From: a virus
IMG/VR virus record: IMGVR_UViG_3300025112_000249
Coordinates: 1 to 20,355 of that record
Strand: one strand, 5' to 3'
Length of the DNA: 20,355 bases
Part shown: positions 14,486 to 20,355 of the stretch, one piece after another
How the letters are laid out: each line of letters starts with the position of its first letter
Numbering within the stretch: position 1 is the first letter of the stretch
The notes under the pieces: generated by a model
What the model was told of the DNA's origin: nothing
The model's input: the letters and a program-made list of their open reading frames with translations, nothing else
Database searches by the model: none
Translations under genes and position numbers: made by a program

Positions 14486-15535
14486 CTAATTGGACCGTAA
14501 GTAAGTTAAATAATCCCGCGCTAATCTAAGGTCTTCAAATACACGTATAAACCCCGGGTGACTCTCCTCGACGCGCGGGTCAATCACAACTGACATGGTC
14601 GCGCCGTCGTCCTGACTTCCAAACTGATGCCTGCTCGCATAATCGTCCACGTACTTATACCCCCGGGTCTTTATCAAATGCGTCGATAATTTTGTATCCA
14701 CATCCTCCGTTACAAAATAACCCCACTCGTGATGGTGACCCTGCCCCAGTACCCGGATAGGTAATGACGCAAACTTGCTGGCACGCATGGGACCGTGAAG
14801 TATGTTGTATATACTGGTTCCTTTCATGCTGTGCGCCAACCATGTGGGGCACTTCTTGCCGTTAGGAAAAGCAATATTGAATTTTGCCTGCCAGTCGAAC
14901 ACATGCACCGTATTCTTTAACATCTGCTTTATAGCATAAGCATGTTCCGCACTCATAGTGTCGTGATTGCCCAGCAAACATAAAAGGTACTTCACGCCGC
15001 TCTCAACCATGAGCCACTCAACAAGCCGGTAAGCCGTGTTGCGGCTACTGTCCTGATCGGCCCACAACCGCATCAACCTGCCAGCCCACGCATTCGACGC
15101 ATCACCCATCTGTACACAGTACATCCCGGGGGTTGCTGCCATTATGCCACAGTCTTCACGCAACAAGGGCCAGTTGCACCCGTTATCGTCTACGTGCGGG
15201 TCGCCCATCAAACACAAAGCCATGGGCTTGTTGTCAGGCATGTCTATATCAAACCACTCGCGTGCCTTGTGGTGAGCGTGCTGCTTCTTGAACCGCTCAG
15301 ACATGTGGTTGATAATGTTTTCAATAGGTATGTCTTCTTCACCAAAATCCGGAAGAAGAGGAGGGGGATTGTTTTGACCAGCGGCCAAGGACTGTTTTCG
15401 CGCCTGCATTATCCGGGACCGAAGCGTGCTTTCTGCGACGTTCAAAGCACGGGCGGCTGCGGCGACAGACTCGTGACGCGCCACCGCGTCCAAACACTCT
15501 TGTAAAATGGTTCTATCTAAAGGCTTACTAGCCAT
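14486..15535 (-). CDS. HTH and calcineurin-like metallophosphoesterase fusion, 349 aa
   Basis: Residues about 10-46 form a helix-turn-helix (ARHESVAAAARALNVAESTL, then RSRIMQARK), which implies DNA binding. The body is a calcineurin-like phosphoesterase with all five signature blocks: GDPHVD (D112, H114), MGDASN (D145), LLGNHD (N190, H191), AHS (H235) and GQGHHHEWG (H267, H269). These bind two metal ions in the family. Substrate is unknown; nucleic-acid ends or cyclic nucleotides are the usual candidates. It is located between terminase and portal genes, so a role in DNA processing during packaging, or in host signalling, is possible. ATG overlaps the upstream TAA by one base. The length and motifs look intact. 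Confidence 0.85.
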   Translation of the reverse strand: MASKPLDRTILQECLDAVARHESVAAAARALNVAESTLRSRIMQARKQSLAAGQNNPPPLLPDFGEEDIPIENIINHMSERFKKQHAHHKAREWFDIDMPDNKPMALCLMGDPHVDDNGCNWPLLREDCGIMAATPGMYCVQMGDASNAWAGRLMRLWADQDSSRNTAYRLVEWLMVESGVKYLLCLLGNHDTMSAEHAYAIKQMLKNTVHVFDWQAKFNIAFPNGKKCPTWLAHSMKGTSIYNILHGPMRASKFASLPIRVLGQGHHHEWGYFVTEDVDTKLSTHLIKTRGYKYVDDYASRHQFGSQDDGATMSVVIDPRVEESHPGFIRVFEDLRLARDYLTYLRSN

Positions 15536-15822
15536 TATGTGCCTTTAGGGGGTATTTTTGGGTCGCGGGGGGTCCAACCTTGACCGGCAGACGCAACGCA
15601 GGAACGACCGCTTGCGTCGGTAATGACGATGGTCCATGAGCCGTTTTCCGATACAAATACTTCAATGAGCCTGTTGGCATCCGCCAATCCGTTAGCTGTT
15701 AATACTTCCTGCCACCTGTCCCACAGCCTTTGAACAATTTCCTCCCGTTTTGCACATATGTCTTGCGCGGAAGCCGAAGATACAGCCACGAAAAATAAAA
15801 TAAGGAAGGTTAGAAGTTTCAT
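15535..15822 (-). CDS. Small exported protein with signal peptide, 95 aa
   Basis: Start ATG 15822 (MKLLTFLILFFVAVSSASAQ) gives a compact signal peptide with a likely signal-peptidase cut after ASA at about residue 19. A GTG three codons earlier is possible. The mature part of about 75 residues has two Cys (C24 region and near C80) that could form a disulfide, and the conserved-looking stretch EVFVSENGSWTIVITDASGR followed by SCVASAGQGW. I recall homologues in marine phages and alphaproteobacteria, without assigned function. Export to the periplasm suggests surface modification, superinfection exclusion or a lysis-related role, which is inference. No clear Shine-Dalgarno precedes it. Confidence 0.7.
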   Translation of the reverse strand: MKLLTFLILFFVAVSSASAQDICAKREEIVQRLWDRWQEVLTANGLADANRLIEVFVSENGSWTIVITDASGRSCVASAGQGWTPRDPKIPPKGT

Positions 15823-15842
15823 GTCACGCACTTTTACGTGGT

Positions 15843-17309
15843 TTACGGGTCATACAAGGGCTTAACTACAAAACCACCCCGCGCCTTTTCTGTATCCGGG
15901 TCTTCATCTACAAGACGAAGGTAAGACGGGGGCTCGGGATTGAGGATGTCTTGTATTCGAGCGCGAACTGTTTCCGAGTCTACCTGGGGCCGGTCCGGAT
16001 CTATTCTAATCAACATGTCGTTACGGGTTTTGGGAAACGTGTGGTCTAGCAAACCTCTTCCGTCGCGTTGTTTAAGAAGCGCGTCTATGGAACGGATTCT
16101 GTCCGGGGAAAGGTTAGATAATATCCGCCCAAGGTCTTGGGGAAACCAATCCGATCCCACACCAAGATATTCGGAGGGCAATGAACCAAGGGCCTTGAAA
16201 AGGGTTCCTTCAGTCTCTTCCCGTTGCCTAGCCATGCTTTGAAAATACGAGTCGGGGAGGTCCGGAACAGGACCAAATGGCGACGGACTTATCCGTTCTT
16301 TCAAATCGTAAATTCGTTCAACAAGATTACTTAGTCGTTTTTCGAGGAGAGGGTCTTCTTTGCTGAGTTTTTGTATCCGCCGCTGTATCCGCTGCGTAAC
16401 ATCTCGTTTAACTGGAATACCGGTTAGATCTGAAAGTTCATTCTTTGCCGCCCTTAATCGCCGTTTGATAGTGCTTTGGGACACCTCATCCAAAGGTTTT
16501 TCCGTTCGCCCTTCAATAACGCTAAAAGTCTCCCCCGGCATGTCGTCGTCCGAGATCCCAAGTTTTTCCTTGAACGATTCAAGGCCCGGCTTGTCCATGC
16601 CAAAAAATTCATGGGTGGGCTGGGCAAGAAACTCCCGCACGTCGTTCTTTTGCTCTTCGGTTAAAAGATGCTCGTAGCCCTGCTGTAGGGCTTGGATAAG
16701 AGGAAACATCCTACGGCGCATCAAATTTCCGATACCGCTGCCGAATGTTTTTCCCTCGGGCCCTGCTTTTCCCTTGGGCCGTGGTTCGTCGCCCGAGGTC
16801 TGTGCAAGCCGGGAAGCTGCGGCGGCTGCGTCAATTGCGGTGGGTAAATTAGACTGGTCCGGGGGCCGTGAGCCAAGGCGCTTGCTGTAAAAGTCCTTCC
16901 AATCTTCAAAATCACCCCCGGGTACGGATTCTTGAAACTCCGCGTTGGTTCCCACAGGTTCCGGTAAACTAAAAACGTCTAAAACTTCAGAGGGTTCTAC
17001 AAGACGAAGACTTTGCTGGGCAGATTGCCCAAGATTGAGATCCCCCGAAGGGTCCTTCTGCCAGTGATTGCCACCCTCCAAGGTTAATATTGAAATATCC
17101 GAGGGAGAAGCCTCGAACTCCCAAGCCATTTTAGTAGCCCAGTTAAGAGCTTCCTTTGGGTCTGAGAACCCGTATACGGAGGGGTCTTGCTGATACCGCT
17201 CCCCAGTTTCAGCCTTCTCCCACAAACTTTGAGAAAGGGGATCTAGACCCCTCTTTTGGATGTCCGCCACATTTTTCGTAAAAGTTACGTGGTAAACAGG
17301 ATTAGCCAT
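15843..17309 (-). CDS. Large protein with ADP-ribosyltransferase-like N-terminus, 488 aa
   Basis: Start ATG 17309 (MANPVYHVTFTKNVADIQKR) is chosen over the ATG two codons upstream because it gives an ATGGCTAA overlap with the zinc-ribbon gene. Residues 5-80 follow a pattern seen in ADP-ribosyltransferase-fold and KptA-like proteins: YHVTFTKNVADIQKRGLDP, then SVYGFSDPKEALNWATKMAW and DISILTLEG. The enzyme call is tentative, since only the early His and the GLxP turn are recognisable. Residues 150-400 are charged and helical, without familiar motifs. The C-terminus ARGGFVVKPLYDP is nearly identical to that of the protein at 17453-18355. It could be a packaged or ejected protein acting in the host. 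Confidence 0.65.
   Translation of the reverse strand: MANPVYHVTFTKNVADIQKRGLDPLSQSLWEKAETGERYQQDPSVYGFSDPKEALNWATKMAWEFEASPSDISILTLEGGNHWQKDPSGDLNLGQSAQQSLRLVEPSEVLDVFSLPEPVGTNAEFQESVPGGDFEDWKDFYSKRLGSRPPDQSNLPTAIDAAAAASRLAQTSGDEPRPKGKAGPEGKTFGSGIGNLMRRRMFPLIQALQQGYEHLLTEEQKNDVREFLAQPTHEFFGMDKPGLESFKEKLGISDDDMPGETFSVIEGRTEKPLDEVSQSTIKRRLRAAKNELSDLTGIPVKRDVTQRIQRRIQKLSKEDPLLEKRLSNLVERIYDLKERISPSPFGPVPDLPDSYFQSMARQREETEGTLFKALGSLPSEYLGVGSDWFPQDLGRILSNLSPDRIRSIDALLKQRDGRGLLDHTFPKTRNDMLIRIDPDRPQVDSETVRARIQDILNPEPPSYLRLVDEDPDTEKARGGFVVKPLYDP
15851..15878 (-). repeat. Shared 28-bp C-terminal tag, copy 1
   Basis: This stretch codes the GGFVVKPLYD end of the 488-aa protein. It matches 17473-17500 at 24 of 28 bases, although the rest of the two genes is not visibly similar. 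Confidence 0.7.
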
Positions 17310-17460
17310 CCTCAAGGGCTCCCCAGCAGGCGTCGTTCGAGGTGCAGGTGCAATCCACGCACTGATAACGGCTCTCTACCCACGCCTTGGGTTTGTCGCA
17401 CCCGCAAACAGGGCACTTCGGGTCTTTTTCTGCAATGGAATCCGCTGGTTCGTCAGCCAT
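17302..17460 (-). CDS. 52-aa zinc-ribbon protein
   Basis: The frame runs from ATG 17460 to TAA at 17302-17304. The sequence has KCPVCGCDKPKAW followed by YQCVDCTCTSNDACWG, giving a CxxC...CxxC pair (C16, C19, C34, C37) as in zinc ribbons, with extra Cys at 21, 39 and 45. Such a mini-domain binds one Zn and usually contacts nucleic acid or a protein partner. It overlaps the upstream gene by ATGGCTGA and the downstream gene by ATGGCTAA. It sits exactly between the two proteins that share a C-terminal tag, so it may act with them. Function unknown. Confidence 0.75.
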   Translation of the reverse strand: MADEPADSIAEKDPKCPVCGCDKPKAWVESRYQCVDCTCTSNDACWGALEDG

Positions 17461-18355
17461 AGGGGCCCCTATCGTACAAGGGTTTGTCTACAAAACCACC
17501 GTTAGCCCGGTTTTCTGGTTTTCTTTCTTCTGTCAATTTTGGGGGGAAACGAGACTGTTGGTCTAGTTCATTTTCAGCCGCAGCGTTTAACTCAATTATG
17601 TAATCAACCCATCTTTTTTCCCTGCGACTAAGTTTTCTACTGTAGGGGTAGGGGATATTTTCTTGACGAGACACAACCCCCATAGCAATCCTCGCTACAG
17701 ACCAACTTACAGGACTGTTGCTTACAAAGTTTAATTTTTTTTGAGAGGGCACAACTGGTCTTGGAGTTCCTAGTCTTTTGTAAAATTGCATGGAATCCAA
17801 CACTTGCATCACACTTTCTTCCGAAAAATTTCCTTTTGGCAACTTTCCTTGTTTTCTAAGGTGTTCAAATCCTGCGTGCCCAAACTCATGTGATTCTGCC
17901 TCATTAAGGCTTATTTTTTGTAAGTTTGAAGCTTCTTTGTCAGTAAGGTTGCTTACTTTTCCGCTATGAACCAAATCCCTAAAATCGGAAGTGTTTACAT
18001 GAACCGTGCCTCTTTTAGGATCATAAACACCTCGCGTGCCGGTGCCATATATTGGGTTCTCGGGATAGTCCCCCATGGTTTGGGAGTTCTGCCTTAAAAA
18101 GGTTGCTAAAGACAAACCGGATTTGGCTAACTCTTCTTTAGAAACCCGGGGTGCCGTCACAGGGGAATAGAATTTTGAAAGATCTGTTCTGGCGTCTTCT
18201 CCTCCATGCCTTTTTGCTAAAGCGCGAAACCCCAGATAACTTAAAGGATTAAAATAAGTGTCGTTTACCCTTTCCGCCGTAAACTCTACGTCAGCTAAAT
18301 TTACCGCAGAATCATAACCTTCGGGGTATACGTTATCTTGTTGGTCGTCAGCCAT
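17453..18355 (-). CDS. Zincin-like HEFGH protein, 300 aa
   Basis: Start ATG 18355 (MADDQQDNVYPEGYDSAVNL) is preferred to one 21 codons upstream that lies inside terL, since it makes an 8-nt ATGGCTGA overlap. At residues 151-165 NEAESHEFGHAGFEH contains HExxH (H156, E157, H160), the zinc-binding and catalytic motif of gluzincin/metzincin peptidases; H165 or a downstream Glu (E179/E180) could be the third ligand. Preceding text GTRGVYDPKRGTVHVNTSDF is plausible for a beta-strand edge of the active site. The C-terminus NGGFVDKPLYDRGPYG carries the shared tag. No signal peptide is seen. It may be a virion-borne peptidase for host entry or a maturation protease; the metal motif is certain, the activity is not. 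Confidence 0.7.
   Translation of the reverse strand: MADDQQDNVYPEGYDSAVNLADVEFTAERVNDTYFNPLSYLGFRALAKRHGGEDARTDLSKFYSPVTAPRVSKEELAKSGLSLATFLRQNSQTMGDYPENPIYGTGTRGVYDPKRGTVHVNTSDFRDLVHSGKVSNLTDKEASNLQKISLNEAESHEFGHAGFEHLRKQGKLPKGNFSEESVMQVLDSMQFYKRLGTPRPVVPSQKKLNFVSNSPVSWSVARIAMGVVSRQENIPYPYSRKLSRREKRWVDYIIELNAAAENELDQQSRFPPKLTEERKPENRANGGFVDKPLYDRGPYG
17473..17500 (-). repeat. Shared 28-bp C-terminal tag, copy 2
   Basis: This stretch codes the GGFVDKPLYD end of the zincin-like protein and matches 15851-15878 at 24 of 28 bases. Confidence 0.7.
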
Positions 18356-19811
18356 AGTAACTCCGTATGTAGGTAGACGGCTCACTGTCAACCCAATCGT
18401 CGCTCGGCAACTGTACAAAATTGCCCTGACGATAACGCATCAGAGCTTGCGTGGTGCTGTCTACAAGGTCATCGTGAGCGCCATTCGGAAATGCCGCGCA
18501 CTCGTCAATAACCTCGTCCGCCCAACGTTCGTCCGGGGCCCAAATCATCCCGCTCTCAAATAGCGGAGAAACAGAATGGACCCTCGTAAGCTTATCGTTT
18601 CCTTTGCTTGGTGTAAAGTTTACAACAGGTATGCCAAGTTGCCTAAGCTCCTGAGTCAGCGGCAACCCAGAAGCCTTCGCCTCCACAATGACCGTCTCAG
18701 GCTCCCAGAAGTTGAACTGTTCCAAAGCCTGCGTTTTTAGCTCCGGAAAATCCCAGCGCCCCTTCTTTGAATCCAGAAGTATCAAATTCGCGGGACCGTC
18801 CTGCTGGGGATAAAACACACCCCACGTCGTTATCGCGCTGAAATCCGAAGTCTCCTTGCGACTGAACGCCGTGTCATAACTCTGTATTACATACTCAAGT
18901 TGCGGAATCTCCTCCTCTTCCCAACGCTTCCACCACTCCTTCTTGATGATAGCCCCTTCCTTGGACGTGGGGTTCTGCTGCCACTGCGCGTTCCACTTGG
19001 AAACAGACAACGAAGCGCGAACACCCTCCAATTCCTCCTTCTTCCAATACTCAGGCCAACAGGAATTCCCGCTCGGCATCAAAGCAGGAAACTCTATTAT
19101 CTCCCACTTGTCCGCATTCTCATCATAGCCCTGGGCCTTGATTACCTTCTCCGTCAAATCGCGCAACGACCAACGGGTCATTACAATGACAATGGCACCC
19201 CCGGGCTGCAAACGCTGCCGGGGACCCGAAGTGTACCACTCATACGCATGGTCCATGGCCGTATCAGAAAGAGCATCCTGCTCCGAATGAGGATCGTCAA
19301 TAATCAACAAATCAGCACCGCGACCGGTTATCGCACCGCCTACACCAGCAGCAAAATACTCCCCACCATGGTTCGTGGACCACCGGCCCGCAGCCTTGCT
19401 GTCAGCCTGTAGGTTTACAGAATCAAAAATATTTTGGTACTCGGATGTTGCAATGAGATTACGAACTTTACGGCCAAAGTTTACAGCTAGCTCCGCAGTG
19501 TGGGTGGTTTGGATTATCTTTGTTTTCGGCTCACGGCCAATGATCCATGACGGAAACAGGTAACTCGCGAACTCTGACTTCGTATGCCGTGGAGGCATGT
19601 TGATTATCAGACGCTTGTTTTTCCCCGTTGCAATGTCCTCGAACTTCTTTGCAATCATTCGGTGATGGGCCCCTGTAATAAATTCCGGCCAGACTTTCCT
19701 GACGTACTTCAGGAAGTCCTCCCTGCACCCTTCTACCTCTGACATCTGGGCGAGCCGAAGCTCTAGTTTTAGCCTGCGGTCTTGGACTTCCGGCGTCTCT
19801 GTTCGGAGCAT
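18348..19811 (-). CDS. terL: Terminase large subunit (TerL)
   Basis: The 487-aa product is complete and of normal length. The ATPase part has NMPPRHTKSE at 71-80 (Walker A variant with K78 and S79), ADLLIIDDPHSEQD at 166-179 (Walker B D172, D173) and VMTRW at 210-214 (coupling motif). The nuclease part has SYDTAFS (D313), VIVEAKASG (E377) and HDDLVDST (D447, D448, D451), the RNase H-like metal site. It drives DNA into the prohead through the portal and cuts it at the end. The ribosome binding site is GAGAGG, 5 bases from the ATG. A small terminase gene is not seen and may lie beyond the right edge. It is the first gene of the transcript that follows the parS/promoter region. Confidence 0.93.
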   Translation of the reverse strand: MLRTETPEVQDRRLKLELRLAQMSEVEGCREDFLKYVRKVWPEFITGAHHRMIAKKFEDIATGKNKRLIINMPPRHTKSEFASYLFPSWIIGREPKTKIIQTTHTAELAVNFGRKVRNLIATSEYQNIFDSVNLQADSKAAGRWSTNHGGEYFAAGVGGAITGRGADLLIIDDPHSEQDALSDTAMDHAYEWYTSGPRQRLQPGGAIVIVMTRWSLRDLTEKVIKAQGYDENADKWEIIEFPALMPSGNSCWPEYWKKEELEGVRASLSVSKWNAQWQQNPTSKEGAIIKKEWWKRWEEEEIPQLEYVIQSYDTAFSRKETSDFSAITTWGVFYPQQDGPANLILLDSKKGRWDFPELKTQALEQFNFWEPETVIVEAKASGLPLTQELRQLGIPVVNFTPSKGNDKLTRVHSVSPLFESGMIWAPDERWADEVIDECAAFPNGAHDDLVDSTTQALMRYRQGNFVQLPSDDWVDSEPSTYIRSYYG

Positions 19812-19827
19812 GGGAGCCTCTCACAAT

Positions 19828-19843
19828 TGTTTCACGTGAAACA
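19828..19843. promoter_or_regulatory. parS: Perfect parS-consensus palindrome
   Basis: TGTTTCACGTGAAACA is a perfect 16-bp palindrome and matches the bacterial chromosomal parS consensus (TGTTnCACGTGAAACA) at all positions. ParB dimers bind this site and load as a CTP clamp. It lies 16 bp upstream of the terL start codon, and the terL TATAAT box overlaps it by one base. Confidence 0.85.
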
Positions 19844-19870
19844 TTATATGGGATTTGTTGTAGCAAAAAA
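19843..19870 (-). promoter_or_regulatory. Candidate promoter of the terL transcript
   Basis: On the minus strand a perfect TATAAT (19843-19848) is preceded, after 16 bases, by a T-run (19865-19870) as a weak -35. The expected start point would fall inside the parS palindrome. No similar box precedes the other genes in the block, which are too close together to need one. Confidence 0.5.
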
Positions 19871-20037
19871 CGCACCCGTTAAGCCATATCATTTTTTACG
19901 GAATTATTTTCGCGGAACAAAGCCGAAGCCGTCGCCCCGCCCCCCCGTGGGCCAGATTCTCGGATCGATCGCGATAAGTCGCTGGAATCGTTGACGGAAC
20001 CGGTGCCGAGGACCCTTGCGCCATTGTACGTGATCCT
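19849..20037. other. Gene-free leader upstream of terL
   Basis: Apart from the promoter and parS, nothing coding is convincing here. The part left of about 19915 is A/T-rich, and the part right of it becomes strongly G/C-rich (a C-run at 19935-19946, GATCGATC at 19965-19972). Open frames across it lack good starts and run on from the heptamer array. Together with that array this makes more than 500 bases without a gene. Confidence 0.6.
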
Positions 20038-20345
20038 GGGCACCGGGCACCGGGCACCGGGCACCGAGCACCGGGCACCGGGCACCGGGCACCGGGCACC
20101 GAGCACCGGGCACCGGGCACCGAGCACCGGGCACCGGGCACCGGGCACCGGGCACCGGGCACCGAGCACCGGGCACCGGGCACCGAGCACCGGGCACCGG
20201 GCACCGGGCACCGGGCACCGGGCACCGGGCACCGGGCACCGGGCACCGAGCACCGGGCACCGGGCACCGGGCACCGGGCACCGGGCACCGGGCACCGGGC
20301 ACCGAGCACCGGGCACCGGGCACCGGGCACCGGGCACCGAGCACC
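20038..20345. repeat. Heptamer tandem array (GGGCACC), 44 units
   Basis: Reading in steps of seven bases gives 44 consecutive units, each GGGCACC or the single-base variant GAGCACC. The variant occupies units 5, 10, 13, 19, 22, 31, 39 and 44. Units 10-18 and 19-27 have the same nine-unit pattern, a 63-bp higher-order duplication. The array ends in GGGCCGGCCG at the window edge. It has no stop codon in any minus-strand frame, so it opens long false frames coding PGARCPV repeats. Confidence 0.95.
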
Positions 20346-20355
20346 GGGCCGGCCG

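Noticed and set aside
19782-19994. Plus-strand frame containing QLFHVKHYM, which recalls host rsmG/parA starts overlapping parS
   Set aside because: The FHVKH text is just the translation of the parS palindrome. The remainder shows no rsmG or parA similarity and the frame overlaps terL.
19879-20344. Three overlapping minus-strand frames coding PGARCPV repeats, about 145-150 aa each
   Set aside because: A stop-free 7-bp unit stays open in all frames; no ribosome binding site, and the same peptide repeat appears in every frame, so these are composition artefacts.

Overview
The window is the packaging, head and neck/tail half of a tailed bacteriophage genome (Caudoviricetes). All 31 genes I can support lie on the minus strand, so the module reads right to left. 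Gene content and protein signatures match, from memory, uncultured marine phages of alphaproteobacteria. The portal type, two neck-adaptor-like proteins, a Mu gpT-like capsid protein, and the lack of any tape-measure or tail-tube gene point to a short-tailed (podovirus-like) virion. The left edge is cut inside a tail-fibre gene, so this morphology is an inference. The host guess is also inference; it rests partly on a perfect bacterial parS palindrome.

Layout in transcription order. (a) 20345-19812: a 44-unit GC-rich heptamer repeat at the contig end, then about 225 bp without a gene that hold a TATAAT box directly abutting a 16-bp parS-consensus palindrome. (b) 19811-13510, packaging and accessory block: large terminase; a zincin-like HEFGH protein; a 52-aa zinc-ribbon protein; a 488-aa protein with an ADP-ribosyltransferase-like N-terminus; a small secreted protein; an HTH plus metallophosphoesterase fusion; an unrecognised beta-rich protein; and a 50-aa basic protein. 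(c) 13517-10306: a Pro/Gly-rich protein, the 809-aa portal, and a 61-aa protein. (d) 10290-8957: four consecutive membrane proteins (53, 55, 101 and 159 aa) that look like a lysis/holin cluster, then a 61-aa helical protein. (e) 8957-5522, head assembly: phage GroES, scaffold-like protein, a 155-aa protein, a 214-aa head protein and the major capsid protein, ending in a strong hairpin. (f) 5390-1, head decoration, neck and tail: two small structural proteins, two adaptor-like proteins flanking an FCCH-like protein, two small conserved proteins, a two-tier repeat protein, and the start of a long tail fibre.

The genes are packed very tightly. Many junctions are TAATG or ATGA, and four are 8-nt overlaps of the form ATGSCTRA, so translational coupling is likely throughout. 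Only two places have the intergenic structure expected of transcription control: upstream of terL and just after the capsid gene. Several genes too short for routine ORF callers were recovered by reading the minus strand (17302-17460, 13510-13662, 10129-10290, 9933-10100).

The points most worth following are the parS/promoter composite in front of terL, a nearly identical C-terminal tag (GGFVxKPLYD) on two otherwise unrelated proteins flanking the zinc ribbon, and the heptamer repeat array.
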